Assembly (NCBI GenBank): GCA_010672185.1
Contig: JAAHHL010000369.1
Coordinates: 1,029-6,882, forward strand
From: Caldora sp. SIO3E6
Lineage (GTDB): Bacteria; Cyanobacteriota; Cyanobacteriia; Cyanobacteriales; Coleofasciculaceae
Length of the DNA: 5,854 nucleotides
Direction of reading: 5' to 3'
Both the position numbers and the translations under genes were made by a program. Each line of letters opens with the position of its first letter. Position 1 is the first letter of the stretch. The notes below the pieces were generated by a model. That model searched no databases and was not told where the DNA came from. It was given only the letters and a program-made list of their open reading frames with translations. Shown one piece after another: positions 1 to 5,854 of the stretch.

Positions 1-772
1 AGCTGATGCTAACGGTAATGTCTCTGAAAGCAATGAGAACAATAACGTTGTTTCCAAATACATCACCGTCAATAGTGCCAAGCCAGACCTGATTATTAAG
101 AATCAATTAGCAGCCAGTAGTGTTACCGCAGGTAGCACTTTGAAGATCACTTACTCATTAAAGAACCAAGGTAGTGCTAATGCGAGTGCCAACTACACCA
201 AGTTCTATCTCTCCACTGATGCCACCTATAGTTCCAACGATATCCAATTAGGCTCTGATTACATTTCCAGTGTAAGCACAGGTATTACTAAGATCCGTGA
301 TAAATACCTGTCTATTAGTTCCAATATTGCCGCCGGGAACTACTACCTACTCTGGAGAGCTGATGCTAACGGTAATGTCTCTGAAAGCAATGAGAACAAT
401 AACGTTGTTTCCAAATACATCACCGTCAATAGTGCCAAGCCAGACCTGATTATTAAGAATCAATTAGCAGCCAGTAGTGTTACCGCAGGTAGCACTTTGA
501 AGATCACTTACTCATTAAAGAACCAAGGTAGTGCTAATGCGAGTGCCAACTACACCAAGTTCTATCTCTCCACTGATGCCACCTATAGTTCCAACGATAT
601 CCAATTAGGCTCTGATTACATTTCCAGTGTAAGCACAGGTATTACTAAGATCCGTGATAAATACCTGTCCATTGGTTCCAATATCGCCGCCGGGAACTAC
701 TACCTACTCTGGAAAGCTGATGCTAACGGTAATGTCTCTGAAAGCAATGAGAACAATAACGTTGTTTCCAAA
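1..772 (+). repeat. 357-bp tandem direct repeats encoding CARDB modules
   Basis: The period is exactly 357 bp (119 codons), so the frame is kept. In protein phase the full units start at 83 and 440, with the end of an earlier unit at 1-82. Bases 1-312 are identical to 358-669 by eye. The next 45 bases (313-357 against 670-714) carry four substitutions, two of them silent. Bases 358-415 then match 715-772 exactly, after which the last unit diverges. The array probably continues beyond the left edge of the window. Confidence 0.95.
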
Positions 773-2062
773 GCCATTACTGTTAATTCAACTTCAAGCC
801 AATTAGTTAGTATCAGCAACCTATCATTCAGTGGAAATGAGGGAGATTTTGGTACGTTCAAAATCAAACTCAATAGAGCTATTTCTTCTACTACAACACT
901 AATATTTGATCCAGGAAGTTTCCTAACTGTTGATTCCGACAATATCATTAGTAATGGTACACAAACATCTATCGTGTTCAATTCAGCAAATTGGAATGTG
1001 GAAAGAACAGTTCGTTTTATAGCTGAAAATGATGCTTCTAGCTCTAATCGCATTTCTGGAAATACGATTAATTACTCACTCAGTGGTGGACTGACTGGTA
1101 GTGGAAGTTACAGTCTCGGAACGATCAGAAATACTTATGCCCCAGATAACACTAAGTTTAATATTGATCTTGATTTCCGAAATGACTACTTAGGTTTCTG
1201 GACAGAATCGCGCCGAAATATTGCTCAGAGAGCTGCAAATGATTGGTCTAGGCGTATTACCAATGAGCTATCTACATGGAGTTCTACAGATATAAAAAAT
1301 GGTCAAGTTGGTGCAAACGGTCAATCAGAATTTAGTTTTATCTTTAACAGAGTTGTTGATGATCTTATTGTTTTTGTAGGTGCTTATACAGGAGGTGATA
1401 AAGCTGGAGGTTGGGGTGGAAGTAGTATTGGAGGATGGACAACGTCAGATCCTTTACCTAGAGTTGGGACATTCACCATCAACACTAGTTCTAATGTTCC
1501 TAATAGTTATGCCTCTATATACTCACTTGTCTCCCATGAATTAGGTCATGTTCTAGGTTTGATAGGACAAAATAGGACTAGTTACAATTTAATTAACAAA
1601 CAGACCAAGCAATTTGGAGGAGAGTACACTCGTCTTGCAAACGGCGGAAACTATATGTATCTACAAGCTTCTGGTGGCCCTAATCCTGTAACTGGCAGAT
1701 ATGATTATTCGCATCCAGCAAATAGCGTTGTATCCATGATGTCTTATGGGCATACTTATAGACTTAGTGCCCCAACAGAGATTGATTATGCAATGCTGGC
1801 AGACTCTGGTTATAGAATTTCGGGTATTAATAGTAACACTTCAACAACAGCTTCTCAGGATACCTCTAATTCAGGAGAACTTATGACTTCAGTTAGTACT
1901 TTCTATAGTCCTGACACAATGACTGGAGACTCAGTTAACGAAGATCCAATTATCAGAGAATATGCCACCAGAAGTTGTGGCTGCTTCATCTGTTCAGCTT
2001 CGTCAAATACAGGTCTTAACTACGTTGGCAGCACAAGCCTAACTGACTTAATCACAGGCTAA
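2..2062 (+). CDS. Multidomain CARDB-repeat metallopeptidase (5' end outside window)
   Basis: The reading frame is open to the window edge, so the ATG at 140 is internal and 686 residues are visible (residue 1 = bases 2-4). Order of domains: end of one CARDB-type module (1-27); two full 119-residue modules (28-146 and 147-about 262), each starting PDLIIKN and ending in an acidic DANGNVSESNE loop; a beta-sandwich resembling Calx-beta-like repeats (about 268-380); a metallopeptidase domain (about 384-607); and a tail (608-686). Peptidase evidence is HELGHVLG (His512, Glu513, His516) and the Met-turn SMMSYG (578-583), followed by a TEIDYAML stretch typical of metzincins. The usual third zinc ligand 11 residues into the motif is Gly; His571 is the likely replacement, as in leishmanolysin-type enzymes with long spacers. 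The only cysteines are 659, 661 and 664. No RTX nonapeptides are visible. Likely an extracellular protease or adhesin; its substrate is unknown. A signal peptide could lie upstream, unseen. Confidence 0.85.
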   Translation, partial: ADANGNVSESNENNNVVSKYITVNSAKPDLIIKNQLAASSVTAGSTLKITYSLKNQGSANASANYTKFYLSTDATYSSNDIQLGSDYISSVSTGITKIRDKYLSISSNIAAGNYYLLWRADANGNVSESNENNNVVSKYITVNSAKPDLIIKNQLAASSVTAGSTLKITYSLKNQGSANASANYTKFYLSTDATYSSNDIQLGSDYISSVSTGITKIRDKYLSIGSNIAAGNYYLLWKADANGNVSESNENNNVVSKAITVNSTSSQLVSISNLSFSGNEGDFGTFKIKLNRAISSTTTLIFDPGSFLTVDSDNIISNGTQTSIVFNSANWNVERTVRFIAENDASSSNRISGNTINYSLSGGLTGSGSYSLGTIRNTYAPDNTKFNIDLDFRNDYLGFWTESRRNIAQRAANDWSRRITNELSTWSSTDIKNGQVGANGQSEFSFIFNRVVDDLIVFVGAYTGGDKAGGWGGSSIGGWTTSDPLPRVGTFTINTSSNVPNSYASIYSLVSHELGHVLGLIGQNRTSYNLINKQTKQFGGEYTRLANGGNYMYLQASGGPNPVTGRYDYSHPANSVVSMMSYGHTYRLSAPTEIDYAMLADSGYRISGINSNTSTTASQDTSNSGELMTSVSTFYSPDTMTGDSVNEDPIIREYATRSCGCFICSASSNTGLNYVGSTSLTDLITG

Positions 2063-2070
2063 CCTTTACG

Positions 2071-2099
2071 GCTATCTCAGGTCTATAACTTGAGATAGC
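2071..2099 (+). terminator. Hairpin after the metallopeptidase gene, probable terminator
   Basis: The perfect 9-bp arms GCTATCTCA (2071-2079) and TGAGATAGC (2091-2099) extend inward through a G-U pair and two more pairs, leaving a 5-base CTATA loop. It starts 9 bases after the stop codon. What follows is TTAAAAAAATT and not a clean T-run, so intrinsic termination is likely but not certain. It could also be a 3'-end stabilising hairpin. Confidence 0.55.
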
Positions 2100-2147
2100 T
2101 TAAAAAAATTAGTAGCTGAATTATTTTTCATCGTTCCCGATAATGTC

Positions 2148-2177
2148 TGTAGGGGCAAGGAAACCCTCGCCCCTACA
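2148..2177. repeat. GTAGGGGC palindromic intergenic repeat
   Basis: This inverted repeat has 13-bp arms with a single mismatch (TGTAGGGGCAAGG / CCTCGCCCCTACA) around a 4-base AAAC loop. It lies in the 152-bp gap between two convergent genes, 38 bp past the stop of the exporter gene. From memory, GTAGGGGC...GCCCCTAC elements are scattered through intergenic regions of Nostoc-type genomes. It could also fold in the exporter mRNA and help end that transcript, though no T-tract directly follows on that strand. Confidence 0.7.
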
Positions 2178-2214
2178 TTGATGTTCACAACCCAGTCAGA
2201 AATGATATAGTCCC

Positions 2215-4725
2215 CTAAACATTAGCCTGTTGTAATCTATAAAGAGACGAATACACACCCTCCTTCCTCAACAACTCTTCATGAGTACCTTGTTCTAAAA
2301 TAACTCCGTTCTCCATCACCAAAATTAAATCCGCTTTCTTCAAAGGAGCAAAACGATGAGCAATGAAAAATACCGTGCGGTTTCTCGCCGCAACTTGGAG
2401 GTTATTGATTACCTGTTGCTCAGTTTCAGAGTCTAAAGCATTGGTAGCTTCATCTAAGATTAAAATCGGCGCATGGGAAAGGAAAAGTCGCGCTAAAGCA
2501 ATTCTCTGTCTTTGTCCCCCAGAAAGGGAAGTTCCCCTCTCCCCTACTGGGGTATCATAACCTTGGGGTAAGTTACTGATAAAGTTGTGTGCTGCTGCTA
2601 AGTTAGCCGCTTCGACTACTTGTTCAATTCCTACTTCTGTATTACCTAAAGTGATATTCTCCTGTACAGAACCGTTAAAGAGAAAGTCTTCTTGCAATAC
2701 CGTGGCAACTTGCTGCCGCAGAGAAGCTAAATCTGCACTTTTAACATCAAAACCATCAACGAGAATCTTTCCTGATTCGGGGTTATACAATCTCTGTAAT
2801 AATTTAGTAATCGTACTTTTCCCTGAACCACTCCTCCCCACTAACCCCACAAACATACCCGGTTCCACGTTAAAGGAAATCCCTTTTAAAATGGCCTCAG
2901 AGTTGGGTTGGTAGCGGAAAAATATTTGCTCAAAACTAACTTGACCCTTAAGGTCTGGTAAGATTACACCTGAGCCTGGTTCAGCTTCCGGACTAACATT
3001 GAGAATATCACCAATACGGTCTACAGATAGTAAAACCTGCTGGAGATTTTGCCACAATTGCACTAAACGTAACAGTGGCCCTGTCATCCTACCGGAGAGC
3101 ATTTGAAAAGCCACCAGTTGACCCACAGTAAACTGATTATCAATCACTAGTCTGGCTCCAAACCAGAGAATCAGTAGGGTGGAAAAGTTAGTGAGAAAGT
3201 CACCAATATTGCTACTAATATTAGAAGTGGTGGCAGAACGAAAATCAGTGCGAATATAACGGGCAAATAAACCTTCCCAACGCTGACGAGTAGTTCTTTC
3301 TGCGGCATGAGCTTTCACTGCTTGAATGCCGGTGATGGTTTCGACGAGAAAGGATTGACTATCGGCACTACGGTTAAAACTTTCATCTAACCAGTGGCGT
3401 AGAATAGGGGTAGAAATGATGGTGAGGATGGCAAACAAAGGTAGGACTGCTAAGGCAACCAAGGTTAAGGGAACACTGTAGAAAAACATTAAACCTAGGT
3501 AAACCACAGCAAAGATACTATCGATTACCACGGTTAAAGCCGTACCAGTGAGAAACTGGCGGATATTTTCCAACTCCTGTACCCTCGCCACTGTATCCCC
3601 TACCCGCCGGGACTCAAAATAAGCCAAAGGTAAACGCAACAGGTGGCGAAAAACCTGAGCTGATAAACTTAAATCTAAACGTCTGGCGGTGTGAGTAAAA
3701 ATAAACAGGCGCAGGATGCCCAAAATAGCTTCAAAAATAGCCACAGTAAAAATAGCGATCGCCATCACATCTAAAGTGGCGATGCTTTCTTGCACCATTA
3801 CTTTATCAATGACCACCTGAGTGAAGATTGGCGTAGCTAGTCCCAGTAGTTGTAGAATCAAGGAAGCAATAAGAACCTCATTCAGTAAGCCACGATAGCG
3901 CCAGACTGAGGGTAAAAACCATTTGAGGTTAAATTTATCCTGTTTTTGAATTGGTTCTACTAGCCAAAGCTTACCGTCCCAAGCTGGTTCTACAAAAGAA
4001 CGTGGTAAACTTTCGCAAGTATTACTAGGATTGAGGGGATTGCCCACAATTAAGCGATCGCTTTTCACGCCATAAGCTACTACCCAACTTTCTCCTTGCC
4101 ATTGCAGTAAAGCAGGGAAGGAGATTTGCCGCAATTCGGAGAAGGTGGTAAAAATTTCCCGGAGTTGTAAGCCGAGTTTTTCCCCAGCAGCCATAACTTG
4201 TTTGGGACGCTGGCCCTTTAGTTGCCTTTGTACCCAAGCTAATTGAGTAGAATTTTGCAACAACGCCGCCACCATAGTTAAACAAGCAGCAGCGGTATTG
4301 AAGCCAGAAACGAAAGGATAACCAGAAACTGGCTGGGGTGTGTCAACTGTTTGGGGTTGATATTGAGAGGCTAAACTTGACCAAAACTGGCGAATTTCCG
4401 GAGTGGAAACCTCTTGCCAATGTCTTGTCTCCCAGGAGAGAATTTCCACTTCCTTACTTTTCCCTCTGCAAGTCCAAAGACCTGATAATGGCAATAAATC
4501 CCCACACCAATCCCCTGGACGCAAAATCTTCGACTTCCCCTCTTCCGGTAGCAAGCGCACTTCACCCTTGAGGATGACAAACTGTTGTCCAGGAGACTCA
4601 GTTGACCAAAACCCTTCAGCGATACGATAGGTTTGAGTCACTGCCAAAGAACGAAATTGTACTTGTTGTTGGGGGGTTAATAAACATAGAGGCATTGCCT
4701 CCCAAATTTGTTCGGCAACACTCAT
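2215..4725 (-). CDS. HlyB-type ABC exporter with CAP-like and inactive C39-like domains
   Basis: An 836-residue inner-membrane exporter fusing permease and ATPase, probably the engine of a type I secretion system. Domains: CAP/cyclic-nucleotide-binding-like fold (about 25-108; VILKGEVRLL, then LRPGDWCGDLL); C39-peptidase-like domain (about 128-258); six predicted membrane helices (about 281-548); ATPase domain (about 595-830). The ATPase is complete: Walker A GRSGSGKST (Lys636), Q-loop Gln678, signature LSGGQ (734-738), Walker B ILILDE (Glu759), H-loop His790. The C39 DCG...AC motif reads NTAAAC, so the catalytic Cys is Thr144; the His position is Ser213 (GESWVV) and the Asp position is Asn229 (GNP). 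Leader cleavage is therefore unlikely. I chose the ATG at 4725, which gives a 4-bp ATGA overlap with the upstream gene. A GTG at 4776 would add 17 polar residues and overlap that gene by 55 bp. No strong Shine-Dalgarno is seen, so translational coupling is likely. Cargo is unknown; the convergent metallopeptidase is a candidate. Confidence 0.9.
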   Translation of the reverse strand: MSVAEQIWEAMPLCLLTPQQQVQFRSLAVTQTYRIAEGFWSTESPGQQFVILKGEVRLLPEEGKSKILRPGDWCGDLLPLSGLWTCRGKSKEVEILSWETRHWQEVSTPEIRQFWSSLASQYQPQTVDTPQPVSGYPFVSGFNTAAACLTMVAALLQNSTQLAWVQRQLKGQRPKQVMAAGEKLGLQLREIFTTFSELRQISFPALLQWQGESWVVAYGVKSDRLIVGNPLNPSNTCESLPRSFVEPAWDGKLWLVEPIQKQDKFNLKWFLPSVWRYRGLLNEVLIASLILQLLGLATPIFTQVVIDKVMVQESIATLDVMAIAIFTVAIFEAILGILRLFIFTHTARRLDLSLSAQVFRHLLRLPLAYFESRRVGDTVARVQELENIRQFLTGTALTVVIDSIFAVVYLGLMFFYSVPLTLVALAVLPLFAILTIISTPILRHWLDESFNRSADSQSFLVETITGIQAVKAHAAERTTRQRWEGLFARYIRTDFRSATTSNISSNIGDFLTNFSTLLILWFGARLVIDNQFTVGQLVAFQMLSGRMTGPLLRLVQLWQNLQQVLLSVDRIGDILNVSPEAEPGSGVILPDLKGQVSFEQIFFRYQPNSEAILKGISFNVEPGMFVGLVGRSGSGKSTITKLLQRLYNPESGKILVDGFDVKSADLASLRQQVATVLQEDFLFNGSVQENITLGNTEVGIEQVVEAANLAAAHNFISNLPQGYDTPVGERGTSLSGGQRQRIALARLFLSHAPILILDEATNALDSETEQQVINNLQVAARNRTVFFIAHRFAPLKKADLILVMENGVILEQGTHEELLRKEGVYSSLYRLQQANV
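3755..3762. repeat. HIP1 octamer GCGATCGC
   Basis: A copy of the highly iterated cyanobacterial palindrome, inside the membrane-domain coding region of the exporter. It supports cyanobacterial origin. Confidence 0.85.
4054..4061. repeat. HIP1 octamer GCGATCGC
   Basis: A second copy of the cyanobacterial HIP1 palindrome, inside the C39-like domain coding region of the exporter. None was seen in the visible metallopeptidase gene. Confidence 0.85.
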
Positions 4726-5486
4726 GAATTCATTTGAACTTGAATTTGCATATTTTGAATCTGTTCGCCTAGCCACTTTTCAAACAGTTCTTCTCGCAAG
4801 ATTTGCTGCACTTGTTGGTTCTCCAAGGAAGTTTCCAAAAACTTACCTACCCGGAAGATACACCACTTTTCTTCTAGTTCCAAGGGTTTAAGCACAGTTC
4901 CCAGTACAGCAGCATCAACCGCTGCTCTCAACTCCTCCGGCAGAGTGCCTTTACTCACAGGACCCATCATCCCACCGGCAACACTTTCCTCTGCGAGGGA
5001 GTATTCCTCAGCCAACTCCTCAAAACTAGCCTCTTCTTCAGTAAGTTGACTGTAGAGTTCTGCTGCTAATTCTTTTTGCTCTACAACGATACGGGACAAT
5101 ACCACCCGGTCTAAAAATATTTTCCGCTCAATAAAATATTCAGATAACTTGTCCTTTGTTACTACCTCCTTGAGCTTTGCCTGTTGAAAGCGAGCCGCAA
5201 CCTGGGAATGAAAGGTGGAGAAATCTAAACCGTTACTATTTAGCCAATCTTGAAATTTTTTGGCGTCAGTGAGTTGATTTTCCAAGCGAAAATCAATAAT
5301 GGACTGTTCAATCGTACCTGGTTCAATAGCGATATCTTCTCTTCGCTTAATTTCTCTTTCCGTAACATACTGGCGCAGAATATCGCTAATAAAAGGCTCT
5401 AACCGTCCCGTAGCTCTTAGATACATTAAACTCTGTTGGAGAGATATAGGTTCCCCATCAACCGTTAGAAAAGATTGAGACTCCAT
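4722..5486 (-). CDS. SurA/parvulin-like (PpiC-type) protein, probable export chaperone
   Basis: A 254-residue protein with a helical SurA-N-like half (about 1-125) and a parvulin/PpiC-like domain (about 127-216). The parvulin signature is seen in SFEELAEEYSLAEESVAGGMMGP, split here as SFEELAEEYS (154-163) and the GGMMGP turn (171-176), followed by GTLPEELRAAV. The charged C-terminus (about 220-254) could form a helix. There is no signal peptide or membrane segment, so it should be cytoplasmic, unlike periplasmic SurA or exported PrsA. The two histidines usual in active parvulins appear replaced: the hILV strand reads SRIVV (Ser131) and the final GyHii strand reads KWCIF (207-211). A chaperone or scaffold role therefore seems more likely than isomerase activity. 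It is the first gene of an operon with the ABC exporter, sharing an ATGA overlap, so the two are probably made in step. The start is the ATG at 5486, with an A/T-rich leader and no clear Shine-Dalgarno. Confidence 0.82.
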   Translation of the reverse strand: MESQSFLTVDGEPISLQQSLMYLRATGRLEPFISDILRQYVTEREIKRREDIAIEPGTIEQSIIDFRLENQLTDAKKFQDWLNSNGLDFSTFHSQVAARFQQAKLKEVVTKDKLSEYFIERKIFLDRVVLSRIVVEQKELAAELYSQLTEEEASFEELAEEYSLAEESVAGGMMGPVSKGTLPEELRAAVDAAVLGTVLKPLELEEKWCIFRVGKFLETSLENQQVQQILREELFEKWLGEQIQNMQIQVQMNS

Positions 5487-5650
5487 AAAATAAAATGCGA
5501 AGAAGTAAAAACACTTATCTAGAATAACCCCTAATGTAAAATTAGAGAGAAGAGCAAACAGTCTGAAAAGTCAAGACATCGAGTCCTAAAGTCTTAGATT
5601 TAGTTTAGCCTCTAAAGAGTTACAAACACCGAGGTTATTGTAGCTACTGC

Positions 5651-5680
5651 TTGTACAGCAACAGTCAATTATAGTACAAT
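5651..5680 (+). promoter_or_regulatory. Possible promoter of the methyltransferase gene
   Basis: TTGTAC (5651-5656) and TACAAT (5675-5680) are separated by 18 bases and could serve as -35 and -10 elements. The -10 matches TATAAT at five of six positions and the -35 is weak. A transcript would begin near 5687 and have a leader of about 40 bases. Confidence 0.35.
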
Positions 5681-5686
5681 TGAACT
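5673..5686. promoter_or_regulatory. LexA (SOS) box-like imperfect palindrome
   Basis: AGTACAATTGAACT is a 14-bp near-palindrome: arms AGTAC and GAACT match at four of five positions around an AATT centre. It differs at one position from the cyanobacterial LexA consensus as I recall it (RGTACNNNDGTWCB), read in either orientation. It covers the possible -10 hexamer of the methyltransferase gene, where a bound repressor would block RNA polymerase. The site is short and A/T-rich, so a chance match remains possible. Confidence 0.35.
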
Positions 5687-5726
5687 TCTTTAATGATGAC
5701 ATTTGTTGCAGTAGTTGAAGGTTCTT

Positions 5727-5854
5727 ATGGAAAATATTGCGGCAAGTAGATTGAAGTGTCTTGAGATCTGCTCTGGAGCCGGAGGCATGGCTCTGGGTAT
5801 TGAAAGAGCAGGATTCCATCATCTTGCTGCTTATGACAACGATGAGATCGGGGT
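5727..5854 (+). CDS. DNA cytosine-5 methyltransferase, N-terminal 42 residues (3' end outside window)
   Basis: Translation from the ATG at 5727 gives 42 full codons running off the window. Residues 12-30 contain LEICSGAGGMALGIERAGF, a clear match to motif I of C5-cytosine methyltransferases (family pattern DLFaGaGGlslG...aGf), which binds S-adenosylmethionine. The AAYDNDEIG stretch follows where the acidic motif II is expected. A GAAGG (5717-5721), five bases before the ATG, is a plausible ribosome binding site. An in-frame TAG at 5712 limits the start to this ATG or a TTG at 5715. The catalytic Pro-Cys motif and the target-recognition region lie outside the window, so specificity, and whether a restriction partner exists, cannot be told. 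It is transcribed away from the secretion operon and is probably functionally separate. Confidence 0.82.
   Translation, partial: MENIAASRLKCLEICSGAGGMALGIERAGFHHLAAYDNDEIG

Larger units (their letters stand above)
5487..5726. other. Divergent intergenic region, no convincing gene
   Basis: These 240 bases separate the divergent isomerase-like and methyltransferase genes and should hold both promoters. On the minus side I see only a small CTAAT-GTAAA-ATTAG inverted repeat (5531-5545) and a TTGACT without a matching -10 at normal spacing. The plus side is richer in symmetry: the palindrome GTAGCTAC (5640-5647), a small hairpin with arms ACTG-TTG / CAA-CAGT and one bulged C (5646-5665), and the separated inverted repeat CTACTGC (5644-5650) / GCAGTAG (5708-5714). 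A minus-strand reading frame at 5586-5822 is not credible because it overlaps the methyltransferase start. Confidence 0.7.

Noticed and set aside
140..142. ATG as the start of the metallopeptidase gene
   Set aside because: The frame continues open upstream to base 2 and encodes the end of another identical CARDB module, so this Met is internal.
1..772. CRISPR-like direct repeats
   Set aside because: The repeat unit is 357 bp, remains in frame and encodes an adhesion domain; there are no short repeats with unique spacers.
700..1053. Minus-strand reading frame of 117 codons
   Set aside because: It lies antisense to the CARDB and beta-sandwich coding region and shows no domain or family features.
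2..2062. RTX-type calcium-binding repeats marking type I export
   Set aside because: No GGxGxDxxx nonapeptides are present; the acidic DANGNVSESNE loops belong to the CARDB-type modules.
2363..2914. Two plus-strand reading frames
   Set aside because: They are antisense to the highly conserved ATPase domain of the exporter, with composition expected of shadow frames.
4025..4630. Several short frames on both strands
   Set aside because: All overlap the exporter's C39-like and CAP-like coding region in other frames and have no recognisable features.
5567..5574. TTGACT as -35 element for the isomerase-exporter operon
   Set aside because: No -10-like hexamer occurs at 16-19 bp spacing on the minus strand; the nearest, TCTAAT, is 22 bp away.
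5586..5822. Minus-strand 78-codon frame
   Set aside because: It covers the intergenic region and the antisense of the methyltransferase motif I; its Cys/Ser-rich translation looks random.

Overview
The window looks like chromosomal DNA from a filamentous, Nostoc/Anabaena-type cyanobacterium. It has moderate-to-low GC, two copies of the cyanobacterial HIP1 palindrome GCGATCGC, a GTAGGGGC...GCCCCTAC intergenic palindrome of the kind I remember from Nostoc genomes, and a peptidylprolyl-isomerase-like gene coupled to a HlyB-type ABC exporter. The taxon is inferred from these traits and not from a database match.

Left part (1-2062, plus strand): the 3' portion of a large, probably secreted multidomain protein whose start lies outside the window. 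Tandem CARDB-type adhesion modules, encoded by a 357-bp direct repeat that is partly base-for-base identical, lead into another beta-sandwich module. A zinc metallopeptidase domain follows (HELGHVLG plus a SMMSYG Met-turn), then a tail holding the only three cysteines of the visible protein (CGCFIC). A strong hairpin follows the stop codon, and a second palindromic repeat sits in the short gap before the next, convergent gene.

Middle part (2215-5486, minus strand): a two-gene operon. A cytoplasmic SurA/parvulin-like protein (254 aa) is followed, with a 4-bp ATGA overlap, by an 836-aa exporter. The exporter has a CAP-like N-terminal domain, a C39-peptidase-like domain that has lost its catalytic residues, six predicted membrane segments and a complete ATPase domain. 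It resembles the inner-membrane component of a type I secretion system. No HlyD-like adaptor or TolC-like channel is encoded here.

Right part (5487-5854): a 240-bp divergent intergenic region, then the first 42 codons of a DNA cytosine-5 methyltransferase on the plus strand. Directly upstream of it is a 14-bp imperfect palindrome that differs at one position from the cyanobacterial LexA (SOS) box as I recall it. It overlaps a possible -10 element.

Working model (inference): the isomerase-like protein acts as a cytoplasmic chaperone or targeting factor for the exporter, and the convergent metallopeptidase-adhesin is a candidate cargo. The exporter's dead C39 domain suggests cargo recognition without leader cleavage. 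The methyltransferase appears unrelated to this module.
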